This document shows, one piece after another, positions 32,695 through 45,548 of a DNA stretch of 64,000 bases; within the stretch, counting starts at the first letter, position 1, and every line of letters begins with the position of its first letter. Source of the stretch: Diospyros lotus. Lineage: Eukaryota > Streptophyta > Magnoliopsida > Ericales > Ebenaceae. The DNA lies in assembly GCF_014633365.1 (NCBI RefSeq), contig NC_068349.1, forward strand, positions 34,424,753 through 34,488,752. The letters are read 5' to 3'. The notes beneath the pieces were generated by a model, which saw only the letters and a list, made by a program, of their open reading frames with translations, was not told the DNA's origin and searched no databases. The position numbers and the translations under genes are program-made.

Positions 32695-33490
32695 TCATTA
32701 TCAACTAAGATCTTGCATGAGTACCGTGGTCACAACCATTATCAACTATGATTTGATATCTCGCATGAATATTGTGGTCCCAATCCCAATCCTCGACTGA
32801 TCATAGTTGGTTCCAGTGAGATATAGAACTTTGAGCTCTGATTCATCATATTTTTTCCATTTTCATAATCAGAATAAAGCAAGACTGAAATCAACCCAAA
32901 CATGGCTTGAGAATTTCACAATAATCTCAGATATTTACAAGCAGTGGTGATCTCCCAAATCGTATTTTCATCAATCTGCACCATCATGGGCAAATCAAAG
33001 CAAATGAAAAGTTTTGGTTCTTTAATTGGGCACATTGATTGGCCCTTCACTTATTTGTTCCATTATCTGATTAGGGTAATTGTAACAAGAATCTTTCCTT
33101 GAGCAATTGCACACTTATGACTTAACTAGTTAAAGCTGTGTTTGGCTCCACCTGCAGTATGCCATATAAAACAAGTACTAGCTAGCATTGATGAACAAAT
33201 ATCCCAGCATCTCCTAACAGAAAAGTGTTGATTGCCAAGCTTATTTTCTGAAGGCCATTGTTTAGTTCATCAAAATTAGAAATCTCTCAAATCAAACAGA
33301 AATTAATCTCTTTAGAGGCCATGCAGAGTATGCATGCATCCTTGACATAAAATAATTGAGTTTTAAAGGTACTCCCTTTTCTAGCCATGCACCAATAATT
33401 GACTGGGTTTTGACATAAATATAATCTCTCTCTCGCGCGCGCGCGCATGGGGAGAGAGAGAGAGAGAGACAGCCCAATATCAAAGGGTTT
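32695..33490. repeat. Inverted-duplication block P3, right copy
   Basis: Reverse-complement counterpart of 14630-15135. The best-preserved part is 33000-33170 (AAAGCAAATGAAAAGTTTTG, GTTCCATTATCTGATTAGGG, AGCTGTGTTTGGCTCCAC). This copy is longer, with extra sequence at about 33240-33465 that includes an alternating GC run (33435-33446) and GA microsatellite. Confidence 0.85.
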
Positions 33491-33643
33491 TATATATAAT
33501 TATATAATACTCATTCCACACCCATCTGTTGGAAATAAAAGGCCTGCTAAACTAATAATTAACAGAAATTATATAAACTAATACGTTTGCTATATGATTT
33601 CGTTTTTGTTTGTAAAATATTAATTACATTTTATATGAAAATA

Positions 33644-33713
33644 AGCCCCCCTCCCCCCCCCCCCCCCCCAAAAAAAAAAAAAGAAAAAAAAAAGAAAAAG
33701 AAAAAGAGAATAA
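33644..33713. repeat. Poly-C / poly-A tract
   Basis: About 25 nearly pure C residues (33646-33669, one T) run straight into an A-rich tract with GAAAAAG units. No open frame is meaningful here. The C run mirrors the poly-G tract 1.6 kb away. Confidence 0.85.
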
Positions 33714-33717
33714 GACA

Positions 33718-33840
33718 GGAAAAGGTGTTGTACATATTGGCAAGCAATATCAAGGATTTTGGTGAAAAATCATAGAATCAAATTGGACGTTTCCAACAAT
33801 GAGACAAAGATGTATTATATCATAGAATCATGAGTCAATT
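33718..33840. repeat. Inverted-duplication block P2, right copy
   Basis: Reverse-complement counterpart of 13685-13815: GGCAAGCAATATCAAGG, GAAAAATCATAGAATCA, GTTTCCAACAATGAGACAAA and GATGTA occur in the mirrored order. Confidence 0.75.
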
Positions 33841-34277
33841 CTAACATATCATTGAATGAGAGGATCGCATGCATTTTATGGGATATATATGAACACTAAC
33901 TTCAAATTTCTTTTATTTTTTTCGGGAAATCAAATATCATTTTCAATATGTTCAGTTTAAGTTTCTTGGATTTCTCTTTCCCTCGTGACTAGTAATTTCA
34001 CAGAAAGTGATTGAAAATGTCATTATGAATATTTTATTATATGTTTTTATTTCTTTTTTGTGAATGGCTAAAATGTAGGCCTTTGAGCACAAAATTACAC
34101 CATGAGAGGTCTTCATCATATAATCCATCAGAGAAGAGAAGGCATGACTAATAAAAAATACAAAAACTTTTCTTTCTTGGCGGATTTCCAATTATGTTCT
34201 AATTTTCTTCCATGGTTCGTACGCGCGCATGATTAATCGGCCTCTTGTTTCAATCTGTAGAGTCCACCAGTTACAAG
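33841..34277. other. Right-arm sequence between blocks P2 and P1
   Basis: Spacer with no gene and no clear match to the left arm, where the corresponding interval holds CACTA-1 and the hAT element. Confidence 0.45.
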
Positions 34278-34690
34278 TCAATTGGGCGGTTGATTTGGGT
34301 CACTGTCCCAAAATTTCAACACTTCGGCCTTCAGATAATTGAACTGTGACTTAATGCACAGAAGTGGGCTGTGGGGTGTGGGCTGAGTCTCTCAATACTC
34401 TTTGCTTTTGCTACCTCCATATATAATTAATTAATTAAATTCTTCCAAGTATGAAACGAAGTGAAGTTTGCAGCTTGTCCTTTGCAGCCTCCATTTCTGC
34501 AGTCTGGTTGTGACGGTGACCCACCTTTCATCTTCAAGGGCAGATCTTTGGGAATTAACTGCCCGAATTCTTAGGACTGCTTATGTATATATGTCGTGAA
34601 ACATGTGACAAAATATATATCCATGCATATCTTGTTTGATATTAACGGCTCTTAATTTGTGTTTCTGCATGCTCTTTTAGGGTTATCAAT
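34278..34690. repeat. Inverted-duplication block P1, right copy
   Basis: Reverse-complement counterpart of 835-1250: GGGTCACTGTCCCAAA, GAACTGTGACTTAATGCA, TTCCAAGTATGAAA, CAGCTTGTCCTTTGCAGCCT and GTGTTTCTGCATGC lie in the mirrored order. Confidence 0.75.
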
Positions 34691-35136
34691 GGAAGTAATT
34701 TAAGCCATCTGTATGTGTATAATTAATTGTTTGAATCAGAGGAACACAATAAAGAATGTTTTCATTGTGTTTTTTATATCTCTAGATTAATTGGATATGG
34801 ATGAATACGGACACAAACAACACCCAAAATCAAGATGGTCTACATGTATCAATTAAATTATAATCACGCCAATCAAAGTACAATTATGCTAATCACACTA
34901 ACAATAATAAGGCTTTAGAGCCAAAGAAAAATAAAAAGAAAGATGAAATGACGCACTTTTACTTTTCATCAGTTTTGGTGAAAACTTGACTTAATGCTAA
35001 TCACGGTTGTGCTAATAACCAATCGATATGGTGAAAAAATTGATTCATGTCTGATCGGTTCTTCTGCCATTGAGTTTTCTTCCATTAATCTTCCTGCTGC
35101 CTGATCATGTACACTAGCCCTAATAACGCACTATCT
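34691..35136. other. Spacer, nothing recognised
   Basis: AT-rich, normal-complexity sequence. No coding potential seen. Confidence 0.45.
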
Positions 35137-35144
35137 AATGTAGG

Positions 35145-35299
35145 CTATGTTGCATGGAAACACCTCATAGGTATCCGTTTCTCCCGTTTTCGAAACGTTT
35201 CGAAACATGTTTTTATTTCCCGTTTCGATCCTATTTATACTTATTTTTTTAGAAAAACATCCGTTTCCACATTTTCGTTTCCGTTTCCATGCAAGATAG
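35145..35299. mobile_element. Short hAT-type MITE
   Basis: 155 bp with terminal inverted repeats CTATGTTGCATGGAAAC and, inward from the right, CTATCTTGCATGGAAAC (one mismatch in 17). The flanks AATGTAGG (35137-35144) and AATGCAGG (35300-35307) are an 8-bp target duplication with one mismatch. The interior contains repeated CCGTTTC words. Non-coding. Confidence 0.85.
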
Positions 35300-35307
35300 A
35301 ATGCAGG

Positions 35308-37640
35308 TGGATACAAGCAAGAGTATTGAGAGCATTGAGCTTACAACCCTAGGCAATGATGCACAAATCTCTCAACATCGATAGTTGTGGGCTGAATCTC
35401 TCAATACTCTTTGCACAGTGGGATCCAGACAAGCTCTCAGTGATTTTGGGAAGATTATTCATAATTATAACGTCTATTGTTACTCTATTTTTTCGATTTC
35501 AATTGGCCTTCTATGTCTAGGGTTTCTTTGCACGGTGGATAACCCTTATCTCTAGCTTTGTTTCACTTTTCTTCATTAAGGAGTCATTGAAGCCTCTTTA
35601 TGCTTCTAGGCATAGTTTGTTGCTTTTGTTGACGATGAATGTTTTAGTGTTTCGAGATTAATTTCATCTTTTGAGGTTGTGCTAGGTCTTTTTGACTTCT
35701 GATGTATAGTGGTTGGCTTTAGTTTAGTAGTGTGTTGTTTATAGTCAAATACTACTCATTTGCTCTGGGAGTCCCTTTGCCCAAAGCTATAGCCTCAGTG
35801 TAGTTCACTCTGCCTGAGCTTTGCAATGTGTGTGTGTGTGTTTATATAAATTTCATAAAAAAATTTTATACAGACAAATATAATATATACTAATTTAATT
35901 TTATATGAACCATCTCTCTCTCTCTCTCTCTCTCTCTAGGGTTTCTTCCTAGAGATTTGGGCATCATTGCCTAGGGTTCTAAGCTCCGATTGGCTTGGCC
36001 TTCACTTGGTTCTCTTTTCCCATTCGATCTTTCTCATCATCTCCTCTCTCTGTCGACCCCATTTGACCTCCCCATTTCATTTCCCCCACAAAAGCTTCAT
36101 CTTCACTCTTTTGTTTTTTTCCTTTGTTCTTGTTTTCTTTCCTTCACCTCCTCCTCGAGCATAGGCTCTCTCTCTTTCTCAACAGGTGAGACACTGCAAG
36201 TTGATATGCTACCACCATATATAGGGCTTTGAGTGATGGCTTGTCTATGGGATCTTAGAGATCTTGTTAGTTTTGGACATGAAAAAGTTGCTATAGCCCT
36301 ATTTCAAAGACAATATTGGTCTAAGATTTGTTGGTGCCATTTGGGGTGCACTGAATCTCAATCTTTGCTTGGTTGTTTGATCCAATGCTCTCTCTTGCTT
36401 TTTGCCTATCATGGATTTTTGATGTATTGTCTCCGATCGATGAGTCTTATAGGGTTAGGCATTTAGATTTCTTAATTATTTGTTTGTGTTTTAGTTTGGT
36501 TTTTGCACCTTTTCTTTGTGTTGTATTGTTGGTTTCTCTTGGTTGTTTGGTTGGCTTCTAGATCTAGGTCTATGGTTCAGCCATGTTTAGCTTTTTGGAG
36601 TATTGAGCCTTATGCCTTGTTTGCCTTTAATAATTATATTTGATTTTAATTATTTGCATGTAAAAGACAAAATTTGTACAGTAAATCACATTGCACATGC
36701 TTTGCCATTATGGCTCTTACATTCAACTTTAGAGAGGTAAGGTTCTTCAATTGTAATGGCACTATGAATGTGACTATCAGTAGGTGCCATTGCTACTGGG
36801 CGTTCGATTTGGGCCTATTTGGTCTTAGAGCACGAGTTTGAAGGCATGGGGATTTATAATAATGTCAAGCATGTCTACAATAATGTGGAAAGCAACTTAA
36901 TTTGACTAATTACATATTTATGTAATTTCATTTATCAAAGTGATAAAAAAAATGTATTTTCGCTATCATCTAATATAAAATCTTGTGACGATAATCCTGA
37001 TATGATAATTCTTGCCAAAAAAAAAAAAAAAACATATTTGAGCATATGGATGATGACATTACACAAGGATTCGATCCATTTCAATTCAATATATACGTGT
37101 TTGGTTGGTGATTTAGGAGGTAAAATTATTGTTGAAAGACAGCATTTAACTGGAAGGTAACAGTAAGGTTAGAAGAGAAGTTTTGTATGAACTGTACTGA
37201 ACGTCCAGTTTTAAGTATGTATAGACAGGTCATGCTATTTGCATCTCATTTATGTATATCTTGGGCTATACAATACACATAAATGACATAATACCCTTCG
37301 CCTCACTACGCCTCACCGCCTTAGGTGAGGGTATTTTAGACATTAGTATATCATTGTGTAGTTCAAGATGTACACAATGATGTACTAATAATATTTTTCG
37401 TGTATAGACTATATAATTCAAATTTACTCAGAGGGTACATCAGGGAGGAAGGTCACGCTCCCCTGAAAATTAGTTAGGCAAATCTCATACGCTCAAAGTG
37501 AATAATATATATATATATACATACATACATACACGCGATATGCCTTGGCTTGGCGGTGGGGGAATTAAAGCCACAAATTTTTATAGTTTCCCACGTTTTT
37601 AGGACTATTTAGTCCTCGTACGTACCTCATTATCAAAAGC
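35308..37640. other. Spacer with possible LINE-derived ends
   Basis: No gene is firmly supported. 35500-35880 reads like a LINE 3' end (a T-rich tail region closing TTATATAAATTTCATAAAAA). 35930-36230 has a (CT)n-AGGGTTT start, as in plant LINE 5' leaders. A fragment near 36680 reads NHIAHALPLWLL, faintly RNase H-like. The phrase GGGCTGAATCTCTCAATACT at 35389 repeats one at 34382 (one mismatch). The open frames at 35967-36561 are T-rich leader-like sequence. Confidence 0.3.
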
Positions 37641-37771
37641 ATGCTAGCTAGCTAGACATAAATTCGTTGGATATTTCTATATATGTTGTTTTGTGGTTCG
37701 ATATGATGTTTTTGGATAGATTGATGATTGTCATCTTCCTCAATCCTCATGCTGCTGCTACAAACAATCTA

Positions 37772-37804
<33 letters not shown>

Positions 37805-39335
37805 GTCACTGTCTCGACCCTCTCTTCCTTCCTTCTCCATGAAACAACAGAAAAGACCAAATCCATAATGGTGACACCCAGTTTTGATTGTTTGGCTGGA
37901 AGGTTCTTCTATGTGCTTTCTAGCTTGCTAGCTAGCTAGCTAGAATATTTAACTTATATATATCATCAAAATATTATCTGCAACTGTTTAACTATCAGGA
38001 TTAGTACGTAGCAACCATATATGTATTATTACTAATATATATATATATAATTAAATAGTATTATCTGTTTGTTATTTTTGTTACTGCATTATTAAACCAT
38101 ATATTATTAATCACTGCAGCTCATTGACAAACTTTAGCATGAAATATTGCAAGAAATTAAGCTCAACACTATATAATTAATGCTACCCAGAATATGAACA
38201 GTAATATATACACGACCTATATGATTTCATTTCATTAATATATTTATAATATGATTCAACTGTAGCGATGGCTGCCGGGGGATACGCGCACATACATATA
38301 TGGGGTTGGTGAAGTCAAAAGGGCAATATATATATATAGATATGCTAGAGATTGGGGTGGCTGTACGTATGGCAGCTGTTAAATTAAAGGTGGAAGAGAA
38401 AGAGAAAGACTGAAAGAGATGTCAAATGATTAATCAAAATGCTCATAAGTAGTAGTCGGTGGTCTTTCTCTCAAATTTTCTAACCCAAGATATATGTATC
38501 TGTTGGATTACATTGAAGTAAAAATCACTATCTTAATTTATCTTTTTTTTCCCTTCTTTAATGGAGTTTTGGTTTTTAAAGTAAAATAATGAATTTATTT
38601 GATTGAAAACGTCATCGTCAAGCCGTATGAACTTATAAAAAAGAAACAGTTAGAGAGCGTGGAGGGTTCTCGCGTAAACATTTCGATATTTAAGTCAAAC
38701 ACTGAGATAATGAAGACTATATTGAATCTAGTATTAGAGACATACATTTTCAGAAATAAGTGTTTATTTATTTATAAAGGCATATAGAGTAATTTCAATT
38801 AATTCGAGATTATGATTATTGTAAATTATACTTATCTTAATTTTTTATAATCTTGTTAGAATTATGATTCTTATATATAATGTTTACCATGATTTTTTCT
38901 AATCTGGTTGAGATCAAGATTCTAATATTTTTGGAACCCATTAGGATTAGGTTTCTTATGGATGATATTTAGTTCAATATTTCAAAATTCTTTTAGAATT
39001 AATATTTTTATAGATAATTATTTATTTTATTTTTTAGAATATTTAGAGGGATTTTTGAATGCTAGAATTATTTAGTTTGTGCATTTGTGTGGAATCCCTG
39101 ACGTACGAAAATTTACAACTTTTAAGCCCAAAAAGTTATTTTAGGCTCTTTAGACTTTTTTTTCTTGTCTTTTAATGGACTTTTGCCTATAACACAATAA
39201 ATGATAAGTTACTGAATTTTAATATCTTTATACCCAACATTCAACTTTATAATGAATTTTGTTTAGTTTCAATTTTATCACAAACATTTAATTTTTATTA
39301 TATAATTTTTTTTGTCTTTAATTTTAATTTTATAG
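37641..39335. other. Microsatellite-rich spacer
   Basis: Contains GCTA repeats (37642-37655, 37924-37942), an ATT run (about 37771-37805), and TA runs near 38035 and 38327. No gene was recognised. Confidence 0.5.
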
Positions 39336-40895
39336 AAGGTTAATTGGCCAAAACCTCCTATGATTTGGGTTATTAGCATGAAGACCCCATATGTTTTGAA
39401 AATGACTTGAGAAATTTCTATAATTTATTTTTTGCTTGAACAACCCCTTTATTTCAAATGCTTTTAATTCAACTTTAATTAACATAAATAAAAATAGCTA
39501 AACATTAATTAAGTTAAATAAATATTCTTATAAAAAATTATCATCGAGCCCAAAAAACCCATTGTTTGTTCCATTGCTAGAAATAATAGTTTTTGAGAAG
39601 TTCCAAAACCTATCTCTAACTTTGCAAGAAACATGCCAACATCATCTCCAATTCGGAGCAACTTCGGAGATGAGGCTTTCTTCATTTAGTTGCATTTGCC
39701 ATGATGATAAATGTTGGAATCGATCACAAAAACTCCACCTATAAAAAAAGATGGGGTTGGTTCTCTTAGTATAACATTTGATGCTCAAGTTAGTAGAATA
39801 TATGAGTAATAAATGCAAAGCAAAGTGAATTGGGATGCTTGAAATTATCTTCGAGACTCCTAGGCTCAATTATCTTGAATTAGAGGCGAATCAGTCAGGT
39901 CAAATATATTAGGCACAAACTCTTTAAGGACGAAGTGAGAATACTCGAAGTTATCTCCAAGGTTCCAAGGCTTGAATTGGGTTGGAGGCAAATTTGTTGG
40001 GTGAGATAGAGATGCCACTAAGCTCGAATTTTTCAGAGGTGAAGTGAGCTCGATACTCGAGTTACTTTTAAGAGACCTAGGCTTAGATATCTCAAGTTAT
40101 GCCAATATGATCTAAGATTGGTTGGCAAGATGAGAAAGCTTATAGAATCTAACTCTTAGATTCTAATTCGGAGAACACACATCATCTCCCTATGGCTCAT
40201 CAATAAGGACACGTGGCATGATGAGATTGGTTGTTTTACAAGAATAACTTAATGATTTCACTTTTTTGAGTATTCCCTGGTCATCAATATTAGATTTGGG
40301 ATATCTCAATGTTGGGATATCTGAACATTGTCTACCTTATCAACGTGAAGCTAATTCTTTCCTCATTGGAGATGAACATTGAACACCAATTAGCTTTTTA
40401 TTTTTGATGAGATGTCTTCGCAATGGACTGTGTAATGCATAAGGGCTCTCATCCCATCTTGGTTGAAGTTGGGGACAAACCAAGTTCCAAAACCCATATT
40501 ATATAGTGATAGGTTGTAGAACTTAGAGAGTGAAAGAGAGAAGAAGAATAAGAAGAAGATTGAGGAGCAAAGACCTAAAATGATGGTTTTTCTAAGTATA
40601 AGAAGAAGCAAAGATAAGAAAAAAATGGTATTTTCTAATTGGAACTCATCATTGAATGAGTTCTAGTTGATGATAACTTTTTTTTGTTATTTTTATTTTT
40701 ATTTAGTTAAATTCAACATGATTAACATTTATTACATTAAATCATCCTTAATTAGACTTTCAATAAAGACCTTTGTAGGAAGGGGCTTATTTGAGCAAAA
40801 GATAAATCATAAGGACCTTTAGAACTATTTTTAAAGCACATGGGATCACAGTGCAAATAGTTTGGACCACAAAGAGCTTTGAGGCAAATTAACCT
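39336..40895. mobile_element. Possible unclassified element with inverted ends
   Basis: The ends AAGGTTAATTGGCC (about 39336) and, inward from the right, AAAGGTTAATTTGCC (about 40895) match, and both are followed by related wording about 'CCTATGATTT' and 'CCTTATGATTT'. This suggests a 1.56-kb element. No clear target duplication was found, so class and limits are uncertain. Its interior holds a 110-bp tandem array. Confidence 0.5.
39820..40105 (+). repeat. About 110-bp tandem repeat, 2.5 copies
   Basis: Units start near 39820, 39931 and 40041. Each carries GAAGTGA, ACTCGA/TTGAAATTATC, a CCTAGGCT or CCAAGGCT word and GGAGGCAAAT-like sequence. The copies are diverged. No coding frame runs through them. 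Confidence 0.65.
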
Positions 40896-40921
40896 TTTGT
40901 AAAATTAAAACTAAAGTTACA

Positions 40922-41042
40922 ATGTTTAGCACTCGGGATCGAAACCTAGGGCCACCAAGTTCTTGATTTACTCCTTTACCAAGCTGTGAGGCCGGTGTGG
41001 TGGGAGCGCCCGTGATGGAGCGTTATCTAAAAAAAAAAAAAA
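40922..41042 (+). mobile_element. SINE-like retroposon
   Basis: About 108 bp of GC-richer sequence ends in a run of 13-14 A. It is flanked by a 12-bp duplication ACTAAAGTTACA / ACTAAAGCTACA (40910-40921 and 41043-41054), the signature of LINE-driven insertion. The tRNA-like parts, GGTTTCGATCCCGAG (box B-like) and CTTGGTAAAGGAG (box A-like), lie on the opposite strand to the tail. It may be an unusual SINE or a retrocopied antisense transcript. Confidence 0.6.
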
Positions 41043-41054
41043 ACTAAAGCTACA

Positions 41055-41826
41055 TTTGAAAAAAAATTAAAAGTTCATTATAAAATTGAAATTAAATACA
41101 ATATTTTGTATACTATTGAAAAATTAAAAGTTTGTTACAAAATTAAAATAAATATAAAAAATCTAATATTTTTTTTTTTGATAATTTACCCTTTTTCAAA
41201 AAAAATCTTTGTAATTTTTCTTTTTATATATGAATAATTTTATTTTAAAAATTTTAGAGGGTATGAAAGATAAATTCAACTATTAAACTAGTATAATTTT
41301 TTTCTCACATAAAATTTTAAATTGTATAGTGCTAAATTTTGTTTATTAGTTAGTTTTGTTTTTGTCTGACTAACCTGTTATTTTGTTGCTTGTGGTTTCG
41401 GAGCTCAGGTTAAAAAAAAAATAAGATTACAAATAATATATAAAAGGTCTAAAAGATATAGAGAAATGTAAATATTATAACATGTTCTCTTAAACTCAAG
41501 AAGTTGAGTGTCTTTGGCTAGTTGGAAAGGAAGCAGAGAGAACGAGAGTCAGATGTGAATAGGAATGAAATTATTCTCAAATGAGTTTGCGTAGAATTGA
41601 CTCTTAAAAGGTAGTTCAGAGGAGGAAGGTGTGCAAACTACACATAAATAATATAACAATTCAATAATTTGGTGATATGAGACAAATGCAACTTCAACAC
41701 TTTCTTTCACGCGTGATGTGTAAATATATATGGATAAAGTTCAAACCTAATACTGTAAATAAAAACTTGCTCTGATACTATATTAAATGAGTTTGGAGAG
41801 AATTTACTCCTAAAAGATTACTCAAA
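41055..41826. other. Spacer before CACTA-3
   Basis: AT-rich. A direct repeat of AATGAGTTTG...AATT-ACTC (about 41578-41610 and 41785-41815) lies near TTGCTCTGATACTATA (41764), a mutated tRNA-Met primer-site word, suggesting a small decayed LTR element. Confidence 0.45.
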
Positions 41827-43980
41827 TACTATAAGAAAAATCAATTTTAGTGATCGAAAAATTCATCACTAAAAACATAAAATCCGTCACTAAATTTTTA
41901 GTGAATGGTTTAGTGACATGGTAATAAACCGTCGTAAAAAGGGCGTCACAAAATTTTAGTGACAGAATGAGACGATTCCGTCGTAGATCTGCAACGGGGT
42001 ATCACACCTCATCACAGATCTGTGACACGTACTTAACCGTCGCAGATATTTTTAAATAAAAAAATAACAAATAAAATATTAAAATTAATTTTGAAATAAA
42101 ATAATATAAAAAATATTAAAATTAATGTTATTATTTTAAATCAATAATATATTTTTATGAAATTAAATTATGTTTTTAATTTTTAAATTTATAAAATTAA
42201 AATTCATATTAAAATGTTTTTAAAAATTAATATTTATTAAAATTAAATAAATTTTCTTTTATAATAATAAAAAATATAAATAAAATTTTAAGATAAAAAA
42301 ATTTAAAATAACAAGAATTTTTTAAAAAAATAAATAAAATATTAAAAAATAACATTAGAAAGAAAATATTAATATTATCAACGCTTACATTAAAAATAAA
42401 ACAAAATTAACATTAAAAAGAAAATTAACATTAATAAATAATGAAAATTTCATTTGAAAAATCTCAAATGAAAATTTAATATTGTCAATGTTTATAACAT
42501 TCAATTACAATCAATCATCATTATTATTTTCATTTATATCTTCCTCATCGTCACCCTCGTCTTGATCGGCTATCGAGTCAGATCCATTTGGAATAGTCGA
42601 TTGTCCAGCATCTGCAATAGATTGTTTTGTCAATCATTGTATTACTGTATTCATTTCTGACTGCCACGCCGTCATTTGTTCTTGCCACTGTCATAATTGA
42701 TGATTCTTAGCCCGGGATTCAAGGAACTCATCATTTAATTAGGTGACTCTGAGTCTCATTTGTTCAAACTCTTGTGACATATTTGAAGATGATTGGTTGG
42801 AACGATTGACAGGTAGTTGGATATAACAGATTAGCTTAGGAGCCCTAGCCCGTATATTTGACCATTTTTATTCCAATCACTGACAACTTGATAGAAAATG
42901 TTGTGTCATTAATTGTAGGCGACGAGGACTCTTCGATACTTATGATGATGAAGATGCCTCCGCACTCAATCTGTCATATTTTTTCTATAAAATTAAAATA
43001 TTCGTGTAAATTAAGAAACTATTTTAAAATAAAAAAATTAATTCAATTTATAAAATACACTTACAGTGACGCCCTTAGATCTGTCATTGACCCACACTTC
43101 TTGTCCTTGATAATTTGACCTCGTGTGGGTTCTCTTGAAGAATTCAAACTCATTGAGCTCACGATTCAATTCAACTACCTACATAAGAAATTAATAAATA
43201 ATATAGTAAAATTGATAAAACTAAACTTATTATATAATTTAAGTAAATTAGAAAAATATAACTTAGCATAAGTAATTACCAACCTTCTTTGAGTCAACGA
43301 GAATGGAATGAACCCACCAGTATGGACTGAGCCACTAGTCTTGGAAGCACGATTTTTTATTTTTATTTTGTGTGGTAATTTTTTTATTATTTTTTTCTGT
43401 CCACTTTTCATCAAGTGCCTTACACACGTCAAGATCCATCCACGTTGCCTAGTCTTCCCCACTTTTGATTCGATGCATATTGCTCCTAAAACTTCGTCTA
43501 CCCAACTTGTAAGGCCCCGTTTCGGCATAAGGTTGCCATGTAATTTAAGCAATGTTTAAATATCGAAAAATTTGTTTGATAATAGTTATAAGTACCGAAT
43601 CAACTGCAAGGAGTGCCCTGGAGCTGAGATGTCAAAGAAAAATGATATAGCAGTGATGAGTATTCCGAGATAGGATTTATAGTATCGAAAGAAATCAGAT
43701 CAAGAACGATTTTCGGTACAGCTAAAATGCAGCTGCCAATTAGGTTACAAAATCGAATTGTCGTAGGGGACCGCCGAAAAATTAACAGAACCCTAAGGGG
43801 CTCCGATTTTGTACAAGGAACAACCATTCAGTGGTTTCGGGATGAAACAATGGCCCGGTGAGGACACCAAGGCGAAATCGTCATTATTGAGTAATCTTGG
43901 ATTATTAATTTTACGTTTTCGGTATTGTAATACAAATTAATTTGGAGATTAAGGGCATAGTTGTCACTACAAGAAAAACA

Positions 43981-44515
43981 GTAGACGGATTTTTTGAGAT
44001 GGATTTTTTAGTCTCAAATTAGAGACTGATTTGTTTGAGACGGATTTAGAGACGGGAAAAAATCTATTTCTAATTTGAGACCGATTTAGAGATAAAAAAT
44101 AATCCTTCTTTAATTTGAGACGGATTTAGAGACCAAAGCTAATCCCTCTCAAATTGAGATGGATTTAGAGACGAAAAAAAATTCGTCTCTAATTTGAGAA
44201 GAAAAAATTTATGTCTCTAAATTCGTCTCAAATTTAAGATGGATTTCGAGATGAAAATTAATTCATCTCAAATTAGAGACGAATTTATTTCCATCTCTAA
44301 ATCCGTCTTAATTTGAGATGAAATTTTTTTCGTCTCAAATTAGAGACGGAATTTTTTTATCTCAAAATTTTTCTCAATTTAAGACGGATGTAGGAACGGA
44401 TTTTTTCCATTTCTAACTCCGTCTCAATTTAAGAGGAATTTTGGAGACGTAAATTAATCATTCTCAATTTGTGACAGATATTTTTTCGTCTCAAAATCCT
44501 TCTCAAATTATAAAA
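43981..44515. repeat. Left subterminal repeats of CACTA-2
   Basis: More than a dozen units based on GTCTCTAATTTGAGACGGAT, in both orientations, so many pairs can form hairpins. They are the presumed TNPA-binding array. The core (GAGACGG/CCGTCTC) is unlike the CCGGCGG core of CACTA-1, so the two elements would use different binding proteins. Confidence 0.85.
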
Positions 44516-45548
44516 TATAAAATTAATTTATAAAATATAAAATATTAATTTATAAAATATAAAATTTTTATTTATAGATATAGAACTTAAATTCTAAACA
44601 TATAAATTAATATATTTTATGTGCATAAAATATAAAATAAATTATATATACATGTAAACTAATATATATATAAATTTATAAATTATCAAAAAATTTATTC
44701 ATTCAATAATAAAAAAATAAATTTAGCCATGGAAAATTTTTAGAAAATGTATTAAAAAATTAAAAATATATATATTAACTCTTCTTTTTATTTTTTAATC
44801 AATTAATTTATTCCATTATTTTTTATTTTATTATTAAAATTTTAATTTATTTTTTTAAACAATTACCCACACAATTGGTAATAAACAACCACTATAAATG
44901 TTATATAATAATTAACTATAAGATCGAGGCTAATGAATTTTGTAATATTTTTTTCCCATTACAATAATAAAATATGAATAAAACTGTCAATATTGATTGG
45001 AAATGTTGAAAAATAATAAAATAATATTTATTTTTTGATAATTTTAAATTTTAATTAAAAATATTATGTTTAAAATTTTTAATAAAATAATATTTTAATT
45101 TTTATTAAAAAAATTTAAAATTAAAAAAAATTAAAATAACATTAATATTTCGATCCCAGCTAAGCTATATACAACTAGGGTGAACAAATAAATAAAACAA
45201 TGATTGCAAAATTTATTTATTTCAAAATTTTTAAAAATATATTTATTTCAATTTAACTAGAATGACAACAAAACAATGATTGCAGCTAGTGGAGATGAAT
45301 ATTGAATGGGGTCGTCCATGGTGATTAATTAGAATATTTTGTCATTAGGGGTGTATAATATTTTGTCATAATATTTAATTATATAAGATGTAATTACAAA
45401 ATTTGTTTATTTAGTAATAAAAAATATATATTAACTCTTCTTTTTATTTTTTAATTAATTAATTTAATCAATATTTATTATTTATTTATATTTATTATTT
45501 ATATATAAAAAATATATATTTATTATTTATTTATTTAAGTTAAAGATT

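Noticed and set aside
35967..36561. Possible gene starting in the (CT)n-AGGGTTT leader-like region
   Set aside because: The frames are short, T-rich and overlapping, without domain or splice support. LINE leader sequence is the simpler reading.
37667..37939. 90-codon frame containing a poly-isoleucine run
   Set aside because: The run is the ATT microsatellite, and the rest has no recognisable similarity.
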